This document shows positions 36,051-45,652 of a stretch of DNA of 64,000 nt, piece after piece. Origin of the DNA: Candidatus Rifleibacteriota bacterium (lineage in GTDB: Bacteria; Muiribacteriota; Ozemobacteria; Ozemobacterales; Ozemobacteraceae); NCBI GenBank assembly GCA_015232575.1, contig JADFZL010000022.1, positions 1-64,000 of the forward strand. The letters are read 5' to 3'. Numbering within the stretch: position 1 is the stretch's first letter; each line of letters starts with the position of its first letter. A program made the translations under genes and the position numbers. The notes beneath the pieces are model-generated. The model was not told where the DNA came from. It was given only the letters and a program-made list of their open reading frames with translations, and ran no database searches.

Positions 36051-36761
36051 ATGGAGGATAGTAAATTGAAAAATAATATTTTTGGCAACAAGTGCTTTGC
36101 TGGGGTAGCAGCTTTGGTTTTTTCGTTTTTAACCCCGGCACTTTTTGCACAGCATAACCCGATTGCAACTGGTCCACTTGCTCCGGCTGCATATATTTTT
36201 CGTCACATATTGGCATCTGGAATATTACATCAACAGCAGAAATGCCTTTTTCCAGAGAAGCTCAGACTTGCTGAGCAAGGAGATGCCGGGAGTCAATATT
36301 ATATCGGCATCAGGTATCATACTGATATGCTATTCCCGCGAGACAGAGGTATGATAAAGTTCCTTCTTGAATCAGCGGCTCAAAAGATAGTACTCCCGGT
36401 AAATGCCATCAGATGGATGCTCGAAGACATTTTGGCCGCAAATGATAAAGAATCAATGAAGTGGCTCCTGAAGGCAGCAGATAAGGGTCACGTGATGGCT
36501 CAGAGAGCTCTTTCCTGGATGTGTAATAATGGAAAAGGCACTCCTTTGGACCTTGTACAAGCATATATGTGGCTGAAGATTGCCGAAGACAACCGATCAG
36601 AAGTAGACATGAACGATTATTCGCAGTTCCCAAATGAGATGATTATTCAAATTGAGAGCATGGATTCTCAGTTAACCCTTTCCCAACGCCAAGATGCTCT
36701 GAGTCTTGCACGCAAATGGAAAGCAGCGCATCCAAATATTTCATGGTACCCGGACGAATAA
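36051..36761 (+). CDS. Secreted Sel1-repeat protein
   Basis: About 236 residues from the ATG with AAAGGG upstream; a TTG at 36018 is in frame but weaker. The signal peptide ends ALFAQ. Sel1-type repeats follow: AEQGDAGSQYYIGIRY, then SMKWLLKAADKGHVMAQRAL and NGKGTPLDLVQAYMWLKIAE. They form alpha-solenoids that bind partner proteins. The gene begins just after the pilin gene relic and shows no operon partner. Its expression source is unclear. Confidence 0.75.
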   Translation: MEDSKLKNNIFGNKCFAGVAALVFSFLTPALFAQHNPIATGPLAPAAYIFRHILASGILHQQQKCLFPEKLRLAEQGDAGSQYYIGIRYHTDMLFPRDRGMIKFLLESAAQKIVLPVNAIRWMLEDILAANDKESMKWLLKAADKGHVMAQRALSWMCNNGKGTPLDLVQAYMWLKIAEDNRSEVDMNDYSQFPNEMIIQIESMDSQLTLSQRQDALSLARKWKAAHPNISWYPDE

Positions 36762-37005
36762 TTTGAGCAGAGAACGATGCAAAATACAGGTATGAGTTAT
36801 ATTATGCCCGCATTGTTTCGTATATTCGAAAGGATTTATGAATAACTCTATGAAAACCATCAATTAGTTTCTTGTTGTCCTGTCTTTTTAAGAAGCTTTC
36901 TATTTTCTCGACCAGTTTACGGGCTAAAAAACAACTTGCTCATGTAGTTGCAATTATGATAAGAATTGTTCATAAAAATGTTTTTATGTTGCGCAAGGAG
37001 AAAAA

Positions 37006-37371
37006 ATGGGACGTTCAACAGTTCATTATGCTGATAATAAGGCCAATAATGCATTAAAATCACTTCACAATAAACTTCGTCCGGCAGGAACGCCAGTTCA
37101 GCGAGTCGAATATATCATAGAGTTGTTATTGCTGAGAATATTTGAAACTAAAATAAAGCAGGATGATGAATTCAAACCTTTGCGCAATTTATTTTCGGCA
37201 GACTATAAATGGTTAAATCCTAAAACTGGCAAAGAAGAGTCTAATGAAAATCGCTTGTTTTCTTATTTAACAACTGTTTCAAACGATCAAATATCTTCGG
37301 AATTAAACGACAATTTCTTCCCTTTCTACTCATCTATTCTAAATAGTGCTAGAATTTTACAAACAATGTGA
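37006..37371 (+). CDS. hsdM: Type I methyltransferase HsdM, N-terminal part
   Basis: 121 residues matching the helical N-terminal domain of HsdM (LHNKLRPAGTPVQRVEYIIELLLLRIFE). It ends at TGA in ATGTGA. The catalytic part continues in the -1 frame from a GTG at 37368, a four-base overlap. AAGGAG precedes the ATG. In most type I systems both parts are one protein of about 500-650 residues, so this is either a frameshift or a coupled split gene. It is the first gene of the operon hsdM-hsdS-bro-hsdR-TIR. Confidence 0.75.
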   Translation: MGRSTVHYADNKANNALKSLHNKLRPAGTPVQRVEYIIELLLLRIFETKIKQDDEFKPLRNLFSADYKWLNPKTGKEESNENRLFSYLTTVSNDQISSELNDNFFPFYSSILNSARILQTM

Positions 37372-38900
37372 ATAGTGGAAATCTTGGTGAAGTAATAAGC
37401 ATTGTTGCTAATGATATCGAAGAAGCACGATTACTCAAAACTGATTTACTTGGTGATGCCATTGAATCTGCTTTAAGTGAAACGGGTGGGGCAAAAGACG
37501 TTGGTCTATTCCGCACTCCTGACCACATACGGCAGTTTATGACTGCTATGCTTGAACCAACGTTTGATGATTTGATTTTTGATCCTGCATGTGGTACAGG
37601 TGGGTTTCTTTTCGACGCTTTTGAGTTTGTTATGCGCAGAGTTGACCCTACTCGTGAATGGCCTGGTGAAAAAGCCCAATCAGAACAGAAAAAGTGGTTT
37701 GATGATTATTTCGCAGCGCATCAGATTGAATTTCCCAGCATCGAACAAACGAGCCAGTTTTATAGAACAGGAGTAAGGGGAATTGAATATTTAGGTATGA
37801 TTCGGAAAATGGCGGCTATCAATTTTTATATCCGCGGATTGAATCCAGCAAATATTGAGCAGGGAGATTCATTGGCGAAATATTCGCCTGCTACAGATCA
37901 CGAAAGTAAATCAGTGATTCTGGCAAATCCGCCATTCGGTGCAGAACGCGATCAGGAAGCTTATCCAGATGTATGGGGAGAATATTCAAAAGAATCGGAA
38001 ACTACAATTTTATTTGTTAAATTGATGTTCGAGCATTTGAAACAAGGTGGAAGATGTGCTGTGGTTGTTTCGGAAGGTTTTCATACCTGGGATCAGTTTA
38101 GTGCCAAAGCATTGCGAAAAATACTTTTGGAAGAAGCACAATTAAAAGCTGTTATTTCATTGCCTCAAGGTTTGTTTGTGAGCAAAAGCGGTCAGGGCCC
38201 CAAAACTTCAATACTGGTTTTTGAAAAGGGTGGAAAAACTCAGTGGACGTGGTTTTATAAAGTCACTAACGATGGTTTCACGATTGGGACTAACCGGAAG
38301 GAACAAAAAGGAAATCAGTTACCAGAATGCTTAGACCTCTGGCACGAGTATGTGAAAATCGGCAAAAAGCCGCCTGAGACAAAAAATCAGTTTTGCATTC
38401 CTGCGGAATGGATTAAAACACTTGATTCGCGGATAAAAGAGAAGATTCGTGCAGAAACACGCGTTGATATGGAAGAAAAAAGCAAAATTGAAAGGGCACG
38501 AAAAATAGATGAATTAGACCGGAAAATAAAGGCAAATAAAGCAACTGAATCTGATAAGAAAATGGAATTGAAAGTATTTGACCAGATGGTGGAAAATCGA
38601 ATACAGAATGAAATTGCCAAACGAATAGATAAAGCACACAATTTTTCATTCAATCTGGCGAATTACAAAAGTTCCTTGAGTAAAAATCAGCTTTCAGAAT
38701 GGATTGAAACACTAAAACATGTAAAACAACCAGACAAAGCAACAACGCTGGATGCTATTTATAAATGCTTAATCAGTAAAAAAGCTGATAGTATTCTCAC
38801 TTCCTTGTCCACTCTGAATCCTGAAAATTCATTGGAATTAGACATTGCCCGTGAATATTTGAGCAATGCAGATGAAAGTATAGTTAATAAGCATAAATAA
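37368..38900 (+). CDS. hsdM: Type I methyltransferase HsdM, catalytic part
   Basis: 510 residues. The SAM-binding motif is FDPACGTGGFLF and the N6-adenine catalytic motif is NPPFG in LANPPFGAE; TPDHIRQFM before them is typical of HsdM. A Lys/Glu-rich coiled region near residues 355-430 is longer than usual. With HsdS it should methylate adenines in a bipartite site. The first codon, GTG 37368, has no Shine-Dalgarno and depends on coupling to the preceding frame. The gap of 45 bases to hsdS fits one operon. Confidence 0.85.
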   Translation: MNSGNLGEVISIVANDIEEARLLKTDLLGDAIESALSETGGAKDVGLFRTPDHIRQFMTAMLEPTFDDLIFDPACGTGGFLFDAFEFVMRRVDPTREWPGEKAQSEQKKWFDDYFAAHQIEFPSIEQTSQFYRTGVRGIEYLGMIRKMAAINFYIRGLNPANIEQGDSLAKYSPATDHESKSVILANPPFGAERDQEAYPDVWGEYSKESETTILFVKLMFEHLKQGGRCAVVVSEGFHTWDQFSAKALRKILLEEAQLKAVISLPQGLFVSKSGQGPKTSILVFEKGGKTQWTWFYKVTNDGFTIGTNRKEQKGNQLPECLDLWHEYVKIGKKPPETKNQFCIPAEWIKTLDSRIKEKIRAETRVDMEEKSKIERARKIDELDRKIKANKATESDKKMELKVFDQMVENRIQNEIAKRIDKAHNFSFNLANYKSSLSKNQLSEWIETLKHVKQPDKATTLDAIYKCLISKKADSILTSLSTLNPENSLELDIAREYLSNADESIVNKHK

Positions 38901-38945
38901 ATTTCACGAATTAAAGAGATATTTAAGAGCGGTGCTAAATATCCA

Positions 38946-40049
38946 ATGGTCAAACTAAAGGACTATTTGCTATTAAATAGTAACAAAGTTAAACCAGCAA
39001 AAAATCCTGATCTAAATTATAAAGTCTTGGGAGTTAGCAATGAGAAAGGGATTTTTTTGAATGAGACTCTTCAAGCAGAGGAAACAAATCAAAGTTTTTT
39101 CGTAGTTGCTAAGAATGAATTTTGTTACAATCCATACAGAATAAATGTTGGCAGCATTGGCTTGAATTCATTCGATTATGACAATCAGATTATCAGTGGT
39201 GCTTATACCGTTTTTGCTTGTATCGAAGCTGAATTAGCCCCCAAATATTTGAATGCTCTTTTTAAAAGTAAGCAATTTTTAGATTATGTAAATAGAAAAG
39301 CCATTGGTGGCGTTCGAATGAACTTTAAATTTGAAGATTTGGAGGCATGGGAAATTCCACTCCCAAACCCAGAAGAACAGGCTGTCATTGTATCTCAAAT
39401 CGAAAAACAAAATGAAATTATCGGTGGTATTTTGAAAATAGAAAGAAATTTTGAGTTCCATATTCCCGAAAGCCAAGATAAAAGGCCTCTAAATTCTTTT
39501 ATTATAGATTCCCTTTATGGTTTAGCTGTTAAGTTATGTGACCAAGGCAAATATCCCGTACTTCGTATGAATAATTTAGACTTGTTGGGAAGATGGCATC
39601 TTGACAATTTGAAATACACAGATGAGGAATTGAGCGAAGAGAGATTGTTATGTTATGGAGATTTTATTTTCAACAGAACAAACAGCGTAGATTTAGTTGG
39701 TAAATCGTCTGTTGTGGATTTTGAAATGCATGGAAGTTGGGCCGGTTATTTAATAAGGTTAAAATTTTCTAAAGAGCTGAATCCTTTTTATCTAAAATAT
39801 TTGTTTTCAACGAAAAGATTTAGAGATTGTTTCAAGAAAATTTGTAAACCAGCAGGTGGACAAGCCAATATTAATGTTGACGAGTTAGGGGCTGTGTCTA
39901 TTGATTATTTTGAACCTACTGTACAATGTCAAATTGTTGCGGAATTAGATTCTCAGATGAAAATCTTGGAAGGATTACGCAAGATGAAAGCTGAAGCCGG
40001 GAAAAAGATAGAAAAAATCATGGATGATGTTTGGGGGACCGGAGTGTGA
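38946..40049 (+). CDS. hsdS: Type I specificity subunit HsdS
   Basis: 367 residues with two target recognition domains: the first about 1-130, followed by the central helix PNPEEQAVIVSQIEKQNEIIGG, and the second about 180-325, followed by a C-terminal helix (IVAELDSQMKILEGLRKMKAE). The two helices set the spacing between half-sites. The recognition sequence cannot be predicted. The stop overlaps the GTG start of the Bro-N gene (GTGA). No internal inverted repeats for phase shuffling were seen. Confidence 0.85.
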   Translation: MVKLKDYLLLNSNKVKPAKNPDLNYKVLGVSNEKGIFLNETLQAEETNQSFFVVAKNEFCYNPYRINVGSIGLNSFDYDNQIISGAYTVFACIEAELAPKYLNALFKSKQFLDYVNRKAIGGVRMNFKFEDLEAWEIPLPNPEEQAVIVSQIEKQNEIIGGILKIERNFEFHIPESQDKRPLNSFIIDSLYGLAVKLCDQGKYPVLRMNNLDLLGRWHLDNLKYTDEELSEERLLCYGDFIFNRTNSVDLVGKSSVVDFEMHGSWAGYLIRLKFSKELNPFYLKYLFSTKRFRDCFKKICKPAGGQANINVDELGAVSIDYFEPTVQCQIVAELDSQMKILEGLRKMKAEAGKKIEKIMDDVWGTGV

Positions 40050-40906
40050 AGAAAGAAACAAGTATCAAATTGTTTGAAACAAAGCAGGTTCGTACACATT
40101 GGGATGAAGACAATGAGAAGTGGTATTTTGCAATTGTCGATGTCGTTGGAATTCTTTCTGAAAGTATTGATCCGCATGCTTATTGGCGGAAACTCAAACA
40201 GCGGTTAAAAGAAGAGGGAAATGAAAGCGTGACAAATTGTCACGCTTTGAAAATGCCCTCTGCTGACGGTAAGATGAGAGTCACTGATGTGGCCGATACA
40301 GAGCAGTTATTTCGTCTGATTCAAAGCATTCCATCACCAAAGGCTGAACCTTTCAAACTTTGGATTGCCAAAGTTGCACGGGAAAGGATTGATGAAATTG
40401 AAGACCCCGAACTTGGCATTGATCGACTTATGGAAACTTATTTGCGCAAAGGTTATTCCAAAGAATGGATTAATCAACGGCTCAAAAGCATTGAAATTCG
40501 AAAAGAGCTTACTGATGAATGGGACAATTGCGGAGTGAAAAAAGGTCAGGAGTATGCCATTCTTACTGATGACATAACCAGTGCATGGAGTGGTCTTAAT
40601 ACAAAACAGTATAAAGCTTTTAAGGATTTGAAAAAGGAAAACCTCCGTGATAATATGAGCAATCTTGAATTGGTTTTGAATATGCTTGCAGAAGCTACTA
40701 CGACAGAAATTTCAAAAGAAAAGAAACCAAAAACTTTTTCAGATAATCGAATTATTGCCAAACAAGGCGGTACAATAGCAGGAAACACAAGAAAAGAAAT
40801 CGAAGAAAAGACTGGCAAGAAAGTCATTACAAGTTTAAATGCAAAGCGATTGCAAAAAAAATCCGACAATGGTGTTTTAAACGAACCAGATAAGATGGAA
40901 AAGTAA
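40046..40906 (+). CDS. Bro-N/DinD-like protein inside the RM operon
   Basis: About 286 residues from the GTG overlapping the hsdS stop, with GGGGACCGGAG upstream. The N-terminal KKETSIKLFETKQVRTHWDE and EKWYFAIVDVVGILSES match the Bro-N antirepressor-type DNA-binding domain found in DinD-like proteins. The C-terminus is Lys-rich (KPKTFSDNRIIAKQGG, then GNTRKEIEEKTGK). Such genes are often found inserted between hsdS and hsdR. A regulatory role in the operon or a DNA-damage link is plausible but unproven. Its stop overlaps the hsdR ATG (TAATG). Confidence 0.75.
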   Translation: MKKETSIKLFETKQVRTHWDEDNEKWYFAIVDVVGILSESIDPHAYWRKLKQRLKEEGNESVTNCHALKMPSADGKMRVTDVADTEQLFRLIQSIPSPKAEPFKLWIAKVARERIDEIEDPELGIDRLMETYLRKGYSKEWINQRLKSIEIRKELTDEWDNCGVKKGQEYAILTDDITSAWSGLNTKQYKAFKDLKKENLRDNMSNLELVLNMLAEATTTEISKEKKPKTFSDNRIIAKQGGTIAGNTRKEIEEKTGKKVITSLNAKRLQKKSDNGVLNEPDKMEK

Positions 40907-43314
40907 TGGGAAGACATATTAACGAAGCGACCTCAACAGATTTACCAGTTATTCAAAACCTGGTAAATTCTTATGGCTGGAAAATAGGTGATACCTTATT
41001 GTACCAGCAGGTTTACTAAATTCCCGAAAATCTGAAAAAAGAATATTCAACACTTAAAAATATCCGACCGGACATTGTTTTGCAGGATTTGAACGGTGAG
41101 ATATTAGCAGTTATTGAAAATAACCTTGACAAAGAAAACAAAGATCTTTTAAAGCTTCGTACTGTTATATCACAGGTTTTGAAACCCCGCTTCCTTTATG
41201 CCTGCAGTGCTGAAAGAATTCTCTTTTATGATAACGCCTGGCGTGGCTTAGATGCCGGAGAGTTCAAGCAGGTAACTTCTTTCATGTCTCTTGAAGAGAT
41301 GAAACTCAAGGTTGAGCAACTGAAAAAGATTGCTTCTGAAAAAGAAGTTATTATTGATACTACAATTGCAGGTGGTTATGACACAACAGTTGGTAAAGAG
41401 CGGTACTACCAGTTGGAGTGTATCAAAACCATCATCAATAATTACAAAGCAGGCAAACAGAAAATGCTTGTACACATGGCGACTGGTCTTGGAAAAACAC
41501 GAACAGCAGTTGCTCTGGTAAAAGCTTTGCTGGAAAGTGGGATGGCAAAAAGAATTTTATTTGTTGTTGATCGGCGCATGTTGGCGAAACAGGCTGTTGA
41601 TGATGGGTTTTCTCTGATAAGCGGGAAATATACTTCAAGCTGGATAACAAGTTCAAATTTCAGGGCAAGAAAACATGCCAGCATTCATGTCGTAGTTATT
41701 GATACACTGGAACTTATCTACAGTGAATTGTCTTCTAATCTCTACGATTTAATAATTGTTGATGAATGTCACCGAAGCATAAATGTTAACAGAAAGTTGA
41801 TTTTTGACCATTTTCTATGCCCGCGTTTAGGTCTTACAGCTACTCCGAAGATAGTTGTTTCAAAAGATGCTGATGCTATTGCCGAGGAAGATTTAGCTAT
41901 TTTAGATACTTACAAGTTATTCGGATGCTCAACAGGTGAACCAGACTATCAATATGACATTGCCCGGGGCATCGATGAAGGTTTTCTTGCACCGTACAAG
42001 TCTATTGAATTAATTTCCTCTCTGGTAGAAGAAGCCAATGAAAACGGAATAAAATTTGATCATGTGTTTGAACCTCTTGAAAAAAAAGAAATTGCTTTAG
42101 GACAAGAAAAGATTCTGAAACTTGAACAGCTTAATCGTAAGTTTATTTCAGAAGACAATTGTTTATGCATTGCCAAACAATTAAAGAAAAATACACAATA
42201 TGGCGAAAAGATCATTCTTTTTGGAGTAAGTCAGCCGCACTGTATTGAATTAGCGAAAGCGATAAACTGTGTTTTTGCCGACAATAATCAGGAAAAACCC
42301 AATTATGCTGAAGCCGTAATTTCTGAAAATAACGAATTGAATGAAACTCTTAAAGCATGGTTCAAAAAACCTTACCAGAAACCCTATGTTGCAGTTTCTG
42401 TGGATATTTTAAGCACTGGAATCGATATTCCCTGCGTTCGTTATATTGCCCTGGCTGTATTAACAAAGTCTGTTGGAAAATACATTCAAATGATCGGACG
42501 TGGTACACGCCTTGACCCAAAAACAGGAAAATTCAGTTTCCAGATTCTGGATTTTATGGGTCTTTGTAAAAAAATGGAAGACAACGGCAAGGGTACTATT
42601 AAAGAAAACAAGAAAATTCTTAAAACAGTCGTGAAACCGCAAATAGCTTCTTTGGCTTCTCCTGAAGGAGAATATTTTTTAATTGACAATCCTGACCCAG
42701 AAAATCTGATTCAAAGAGTAGAAATTCATGGTGATTCCATTAAAATTAAAGACAATATTCCTATTGAAGAGGCAAAACGAATTTTTGAAGAGGAATTGAA
42801 AATATCTCAAGAACCTCTGATTAGTGAGTTAAAGGAAAAAGCTCTGCAAAATGACTATCAACCAACCGATGATGAAGTTTGTAAGCTCAAACAATGGCTG
42901 AGCGCCCCAAATACCTTTCTTGATGAAGGCCATTTGCAGAAAATGTATGATTATCCAGAAGGCTCAGCATGGGATTTTCTACTTCATGCTATGGGAAAAA
43001 GGAAAATTCCGACACCAAAGGAGCGAATTGAGAAAAACTATCTTTCATATATACACACTTATAATTTCACTGATGAGCAGATAATTATATTAAAAAAAAT
43101 AAAAAATATATTTGTTTCTAATATTGCTTCAAGAAGAGATATTGATACGGCCCAAATATTTGGGAACCCGATATATGAACAACTGATCGGCTCATACAAA
43201 GACATTAACGAAATTTTTGATGGAAAGTTTGATGCAGTTATAAAAGACCTAATAAATACTATTCAGCCAGGGATAATTGTACCAGGAGCAGATGGCAAAG
43301 AAAAAGGATCGTAA
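40906..43314 (+). pseudogene. hsdR: Type I restriction subunit HsdR, interrupted by an in-frame TAA
   Basis: Read from ATG 40906 the frame is open for 37 codons, meets TAA at 41017-41019, then continues as IPENLKKEYS without a shift to 43314. Together they form an HsdR of about 800 residues: nuclease domain (RPDIVLQ, then AVIENN where AVIENK is expected), Walker A HMATGLGKTRTA, DECH in IVDECHRS, motif III GLTATP, and motif VI near IQMIGRGTRLDP. The motor region is intact. Translation of the second part would need readthrough or a weak internal start (TTG 41080 or ATG 41284). The nuclease appears dead. Confidence 0.82.
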
Positions 43315-43315
43315 A

Positions 43316-44761
43316 ATGACAATTCCAAAGTTGTTTATTTCCTATAGCTGGTCAAATACTGAGCACGAGGAATGGGTTATAAAGCTTGCCACAGAGCTTC
43401 GTGAAAATGGTGTTGATGTTATTTTAGATAAATGGGATCTAAAAGAAGGAAATGATGCTAATGCTTTCATGGAAAAAATGGTCACTGCCAATGATATTAA
43501 GAAAGTCATATTGGTGATAGACGAAAAGTATAGTGAAAAAGCTAACAAGCGAGCTGGTGGTGTGGGGACAGAAACACAGCTTATTTCGGCTGAAGTATAT
43601 GAAAGTGTTGAACAGAGTAAATTCGTTGCGGTAGTGGTAAATAAAGATTGTGAGGGGAAAGTCAAACTTCCAGCATTTTACAAATCCAGAATTTATATTG
43701 ATCTTTCATGCGAAGATTTTTATGCCAAGAATTTTGAGCAACTATTAAGATGGGTTTTTGATAAGCCCTTACATATTAAACCTGAACTTGGAAATAAACC
43801 TGCTTTTCTGGATGAAAATCCTCCTATATCTTTGGGAACATCTGTTGCTTTTCGAAGGTTAATTGACGCAATAAAAAATTCAAGACCGCATAAAAACGGT
43901 GCTTTGATCGAGTATTTTAATTTGTTTTCTGCTAATTTTGCAAAATTTAAGCTTGAACCAAGTAATGGAATTTCTGATTTTGATCAGAAGGTTATTGATA
44001 GTATAGAGCAATTTATTCCGGCGAGGAATGAATTGATGGAAGTATTTTCTATGATTGCACAGTATGAGAACTCAAACACTATTGCGTCTGTAATACATAA
44101 TTTTTTGGAGTCGCTTATTCCTTACACTATGCAAGTTGAGGTGAATTGCTTTAAGTGGGACTGTGACAACTTTAAATTCATAATTCAAGAAATTGTAATA
44201 TTGTGTATTGCTATTTGCATTAAACATGAAAGATATGAAATTGTTGAGCATTTGTTAAAGCAAAAATACTATGTAAGATTAGATGAAAACCAAAGTCAAA
44301 GCGAAATGCGTTCCATCGGGGTTTTCAGTAACAAACTTGAAACACTTAAGAGCAGAAATATCAGATTGAATTGCAGGCGTATGTCTATTCACGCAGATTT
44401 AATGAAAGAAAGGATAAAAAATTCTGGAATTTCGTTTGAGCAAATAATGCAAGCTGATTTTTTGATTTACCTTAGTGATGAGGTAAGGGCTTTTAGAGTT
44501 GGAACTGGGAGTGATTGGTGGCCTGAAACACTTCTTTTTAAAACAACTCATAGTGCCCCTTTTGAAATCTTTTTGCGCTCAGAATCCAGTGAATATTTTA
44601 GTAAGATAGCCCCTCTTGTTGGAATTAAAACAAAGGCTGATTTGGAACCGTTTGTTAATGCCCTGCAAAATAAAGTAATTCGTGTTCCAACATGGGATTT
44701 TCATGGTAAAATTGATCTACTGGAGCTAATGAATTATAATAGATTATGTATCAGTACATAA
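43316..44761 (+). CDS. TIR/SEFIR-domain protein, likely defence effector
   Basis: 481 residues from the ATG one base after the hsdR stop, with AAAGGA seven bases upstream. Residues 1-150 form a TIR-like domain: KLFISYSW, EEWVIKLATELRENGVDVIL, DKWDLKEGND, and GGVGTETQLI with the conserved Glu. The remaining 330 residues match nothing I know and may be the sensor. Bacterial TIR domains often cleave NAD when phage is sensed. The position at the end of the type I RM operon strongly suggests a joint or linked defence role. Confidence 0.8.
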   Translation: MTIPKLFISYSWSNTEHEEWVIKLATELRENGVDVILDKWDLKEGNDANAFMEKMVTANDIKKVILVIDEKYSEKANKRAGGVGTETQLISAEVYESVEQSKFVAVVVNKDCEGKVKLPAFYKSRIYIDLSCEDFYAKNFEQLLRWVFDKPLHIKPELGNKPAFLDENPPISLGTSVAFRRLIDAIKNSRPHKNGALIEYFNLFSANFAKFKLEPSNGISDFDQKVIDSIEQFIPARNELMEVFSMIAQYENSNTIASVIHNFLESLIPYTMQVEVNCFKWDCDNFKFIIQEIVILCIAICIKHERYEIVEHLLKQKYYVRLDENQSQSEMRSIGVFSNKLETLKSRNIRLNCRRMSIHADLMKERIKNSGISFEQIMQADFLIYLSDEVRAFRVGTGSDWWPETLLFKTTHSAPFEIFLRSESSEYFSKIAPLVGIKTKADLEPFVNALQNKVIRVPTWDFHGKIDLLELMNYNRLCIST

Positions 44762-44836
44762 TGCTTCAAATAGAATCTTTCGATGGTGAGTATGACAATT
44801 TCAGATGCGGTCTGTTAAGTTTTGTTTGTACGTGAA

Positions 44837-44860
44837 AAGAGGGGGCTTGTGCCCCCTCTT
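44837..44860 (-). terminator. Hairpin terminator between convergent genes
   Basis: Perfect stem AAGAGGGGGC / GCCCCCTCTT with a TTGT loop. On the minus strand it is followed by TTTTC, so it mainly serves the TPR lipoprotein gene. The stem is similar to the last stem of family B. Confidence 0.75.
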
Positions 44861-44886
44861 GAGATTTGGTTCTGATTGATAAAGCT

Positions 44887-45648
44887 TTAGATTCCGCTGA
44901 GGCCTAGTTTTTTCAGGGCGCTGTAGATTTGGCCTACGCTGGAGCTGTTGGATGAATCCTGTGAGCGTGCTGCGAGGATCTGGTCTTTAGCGCGTTGGTC
45001 GTCTCCGCTGTCTGAGCGCCAGAAGTATGCATATGCAAGAAGCGCGTGTGCTTCGGCGTTGGTGAATCCGATTGATGGGTGAGTGATTGTAACAACTTTA
45101 TTTGGATCGCCCAGTCCCATTCCTTCCATTATTGTTATGGCTTCTCTGGTTCCTGATGGCTGCGATTTCTGAATAAGCGCTGCTGCATAACCAAGTTTAG
45201 ATTCGTCGAGATCCATGGCCTGTTGAAATTCTGCCATGCCTGATTCAACACCATAAGCTTTGGCTTTTGCCCAACCCAAGCCGTTGTAAGCCTGCTTTTT
45301 CTCTTCAGGAGTCGCATCAGCACGGAATACAACCGATTGAAATTTCTCTATTGCCTGTGTTGGATTATTCGAAGTCATGCTTGACCAACCCTGTTGAATA
45401 ACAACTGTTGTCGAAGCCTGAGTTCCGGTTCCTGTACCAGTGCCTGTACCGGTGCCAGTTCCCGTGCCTGTTCCGGTTCCGGTGCCCGTCCCAGTGCCAG
45501 TTCCTGTGCTGGTGTCGGTTGGAACCTCGCCAGGGAGAATCTGTCTGCCGCTTCCGCCGCCACCGCATCCCATAGAATTCAGGAAGAAAATTACTGCTGC
45601 TGTGAAAACAGCGATAGAAAAGCCGAATTTGCGAATTTCTGTAATCAT
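44887..45648 (-). CDS. TPR lipoprotein with Thr-Gly repeat linker
   Basis: 253 residues. The leader ends LNSMGC, a lipobox, followed by a Gly stretch, and then about 15 Thr-Gly dipeptides forming a flexible linker (residues about 45-78). The rest is TPR-like (WSSMTSNNPTQAIEKFQSVV, AYNGLGWAKAKAYGVESGMAEFQQAM). It should be anchored to the outer membrane and bind a partner. Its ATG lies four bases after the stop of the 3051-residue protein, so the two are in one operon and may interact at the surface. Confidence 0.8.
   Translation of the reverse strand: MITEIRKFGFSIAVFTAAVIFFLNSMGCGGGGSGRQILPGEVPTDTSTGTGTGTGTGTGTGTGTGTGTGTGTGTGTQASTTVVIQQGWSSMTSNNPTQAIEKFQSVVFRADATPEEKKQAYNGLGWAKAKAYGVESGMAEFQQAMDLDESKLGYAAALIQKSQPSGTREAITIMEGMGLGDPNKVVTITHPSIGFTNAEAHALLAYAYFWRSDSGDDQRAKDQILAARSQDSSNSSSVGQIYSALKKLGLSGI
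45422..45516. repeat. Hexanucleotide repeat encoding Thr-Gly
   Basis: About 15 six-base units on the pattern GGNACN (minus strand). The wobble bases vary from unit to unit, so the array is old or was purged of perfect repeats, which limits slippage. Confidence 0.8.
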
Positions 45649-45652
45649 TTTT

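Noticed and set aside
41017..41019. TAA reassigned as a sense codon
   Set aside because: TAA ends many other genes in this window normally, so a local mutation is more likely than recoding.
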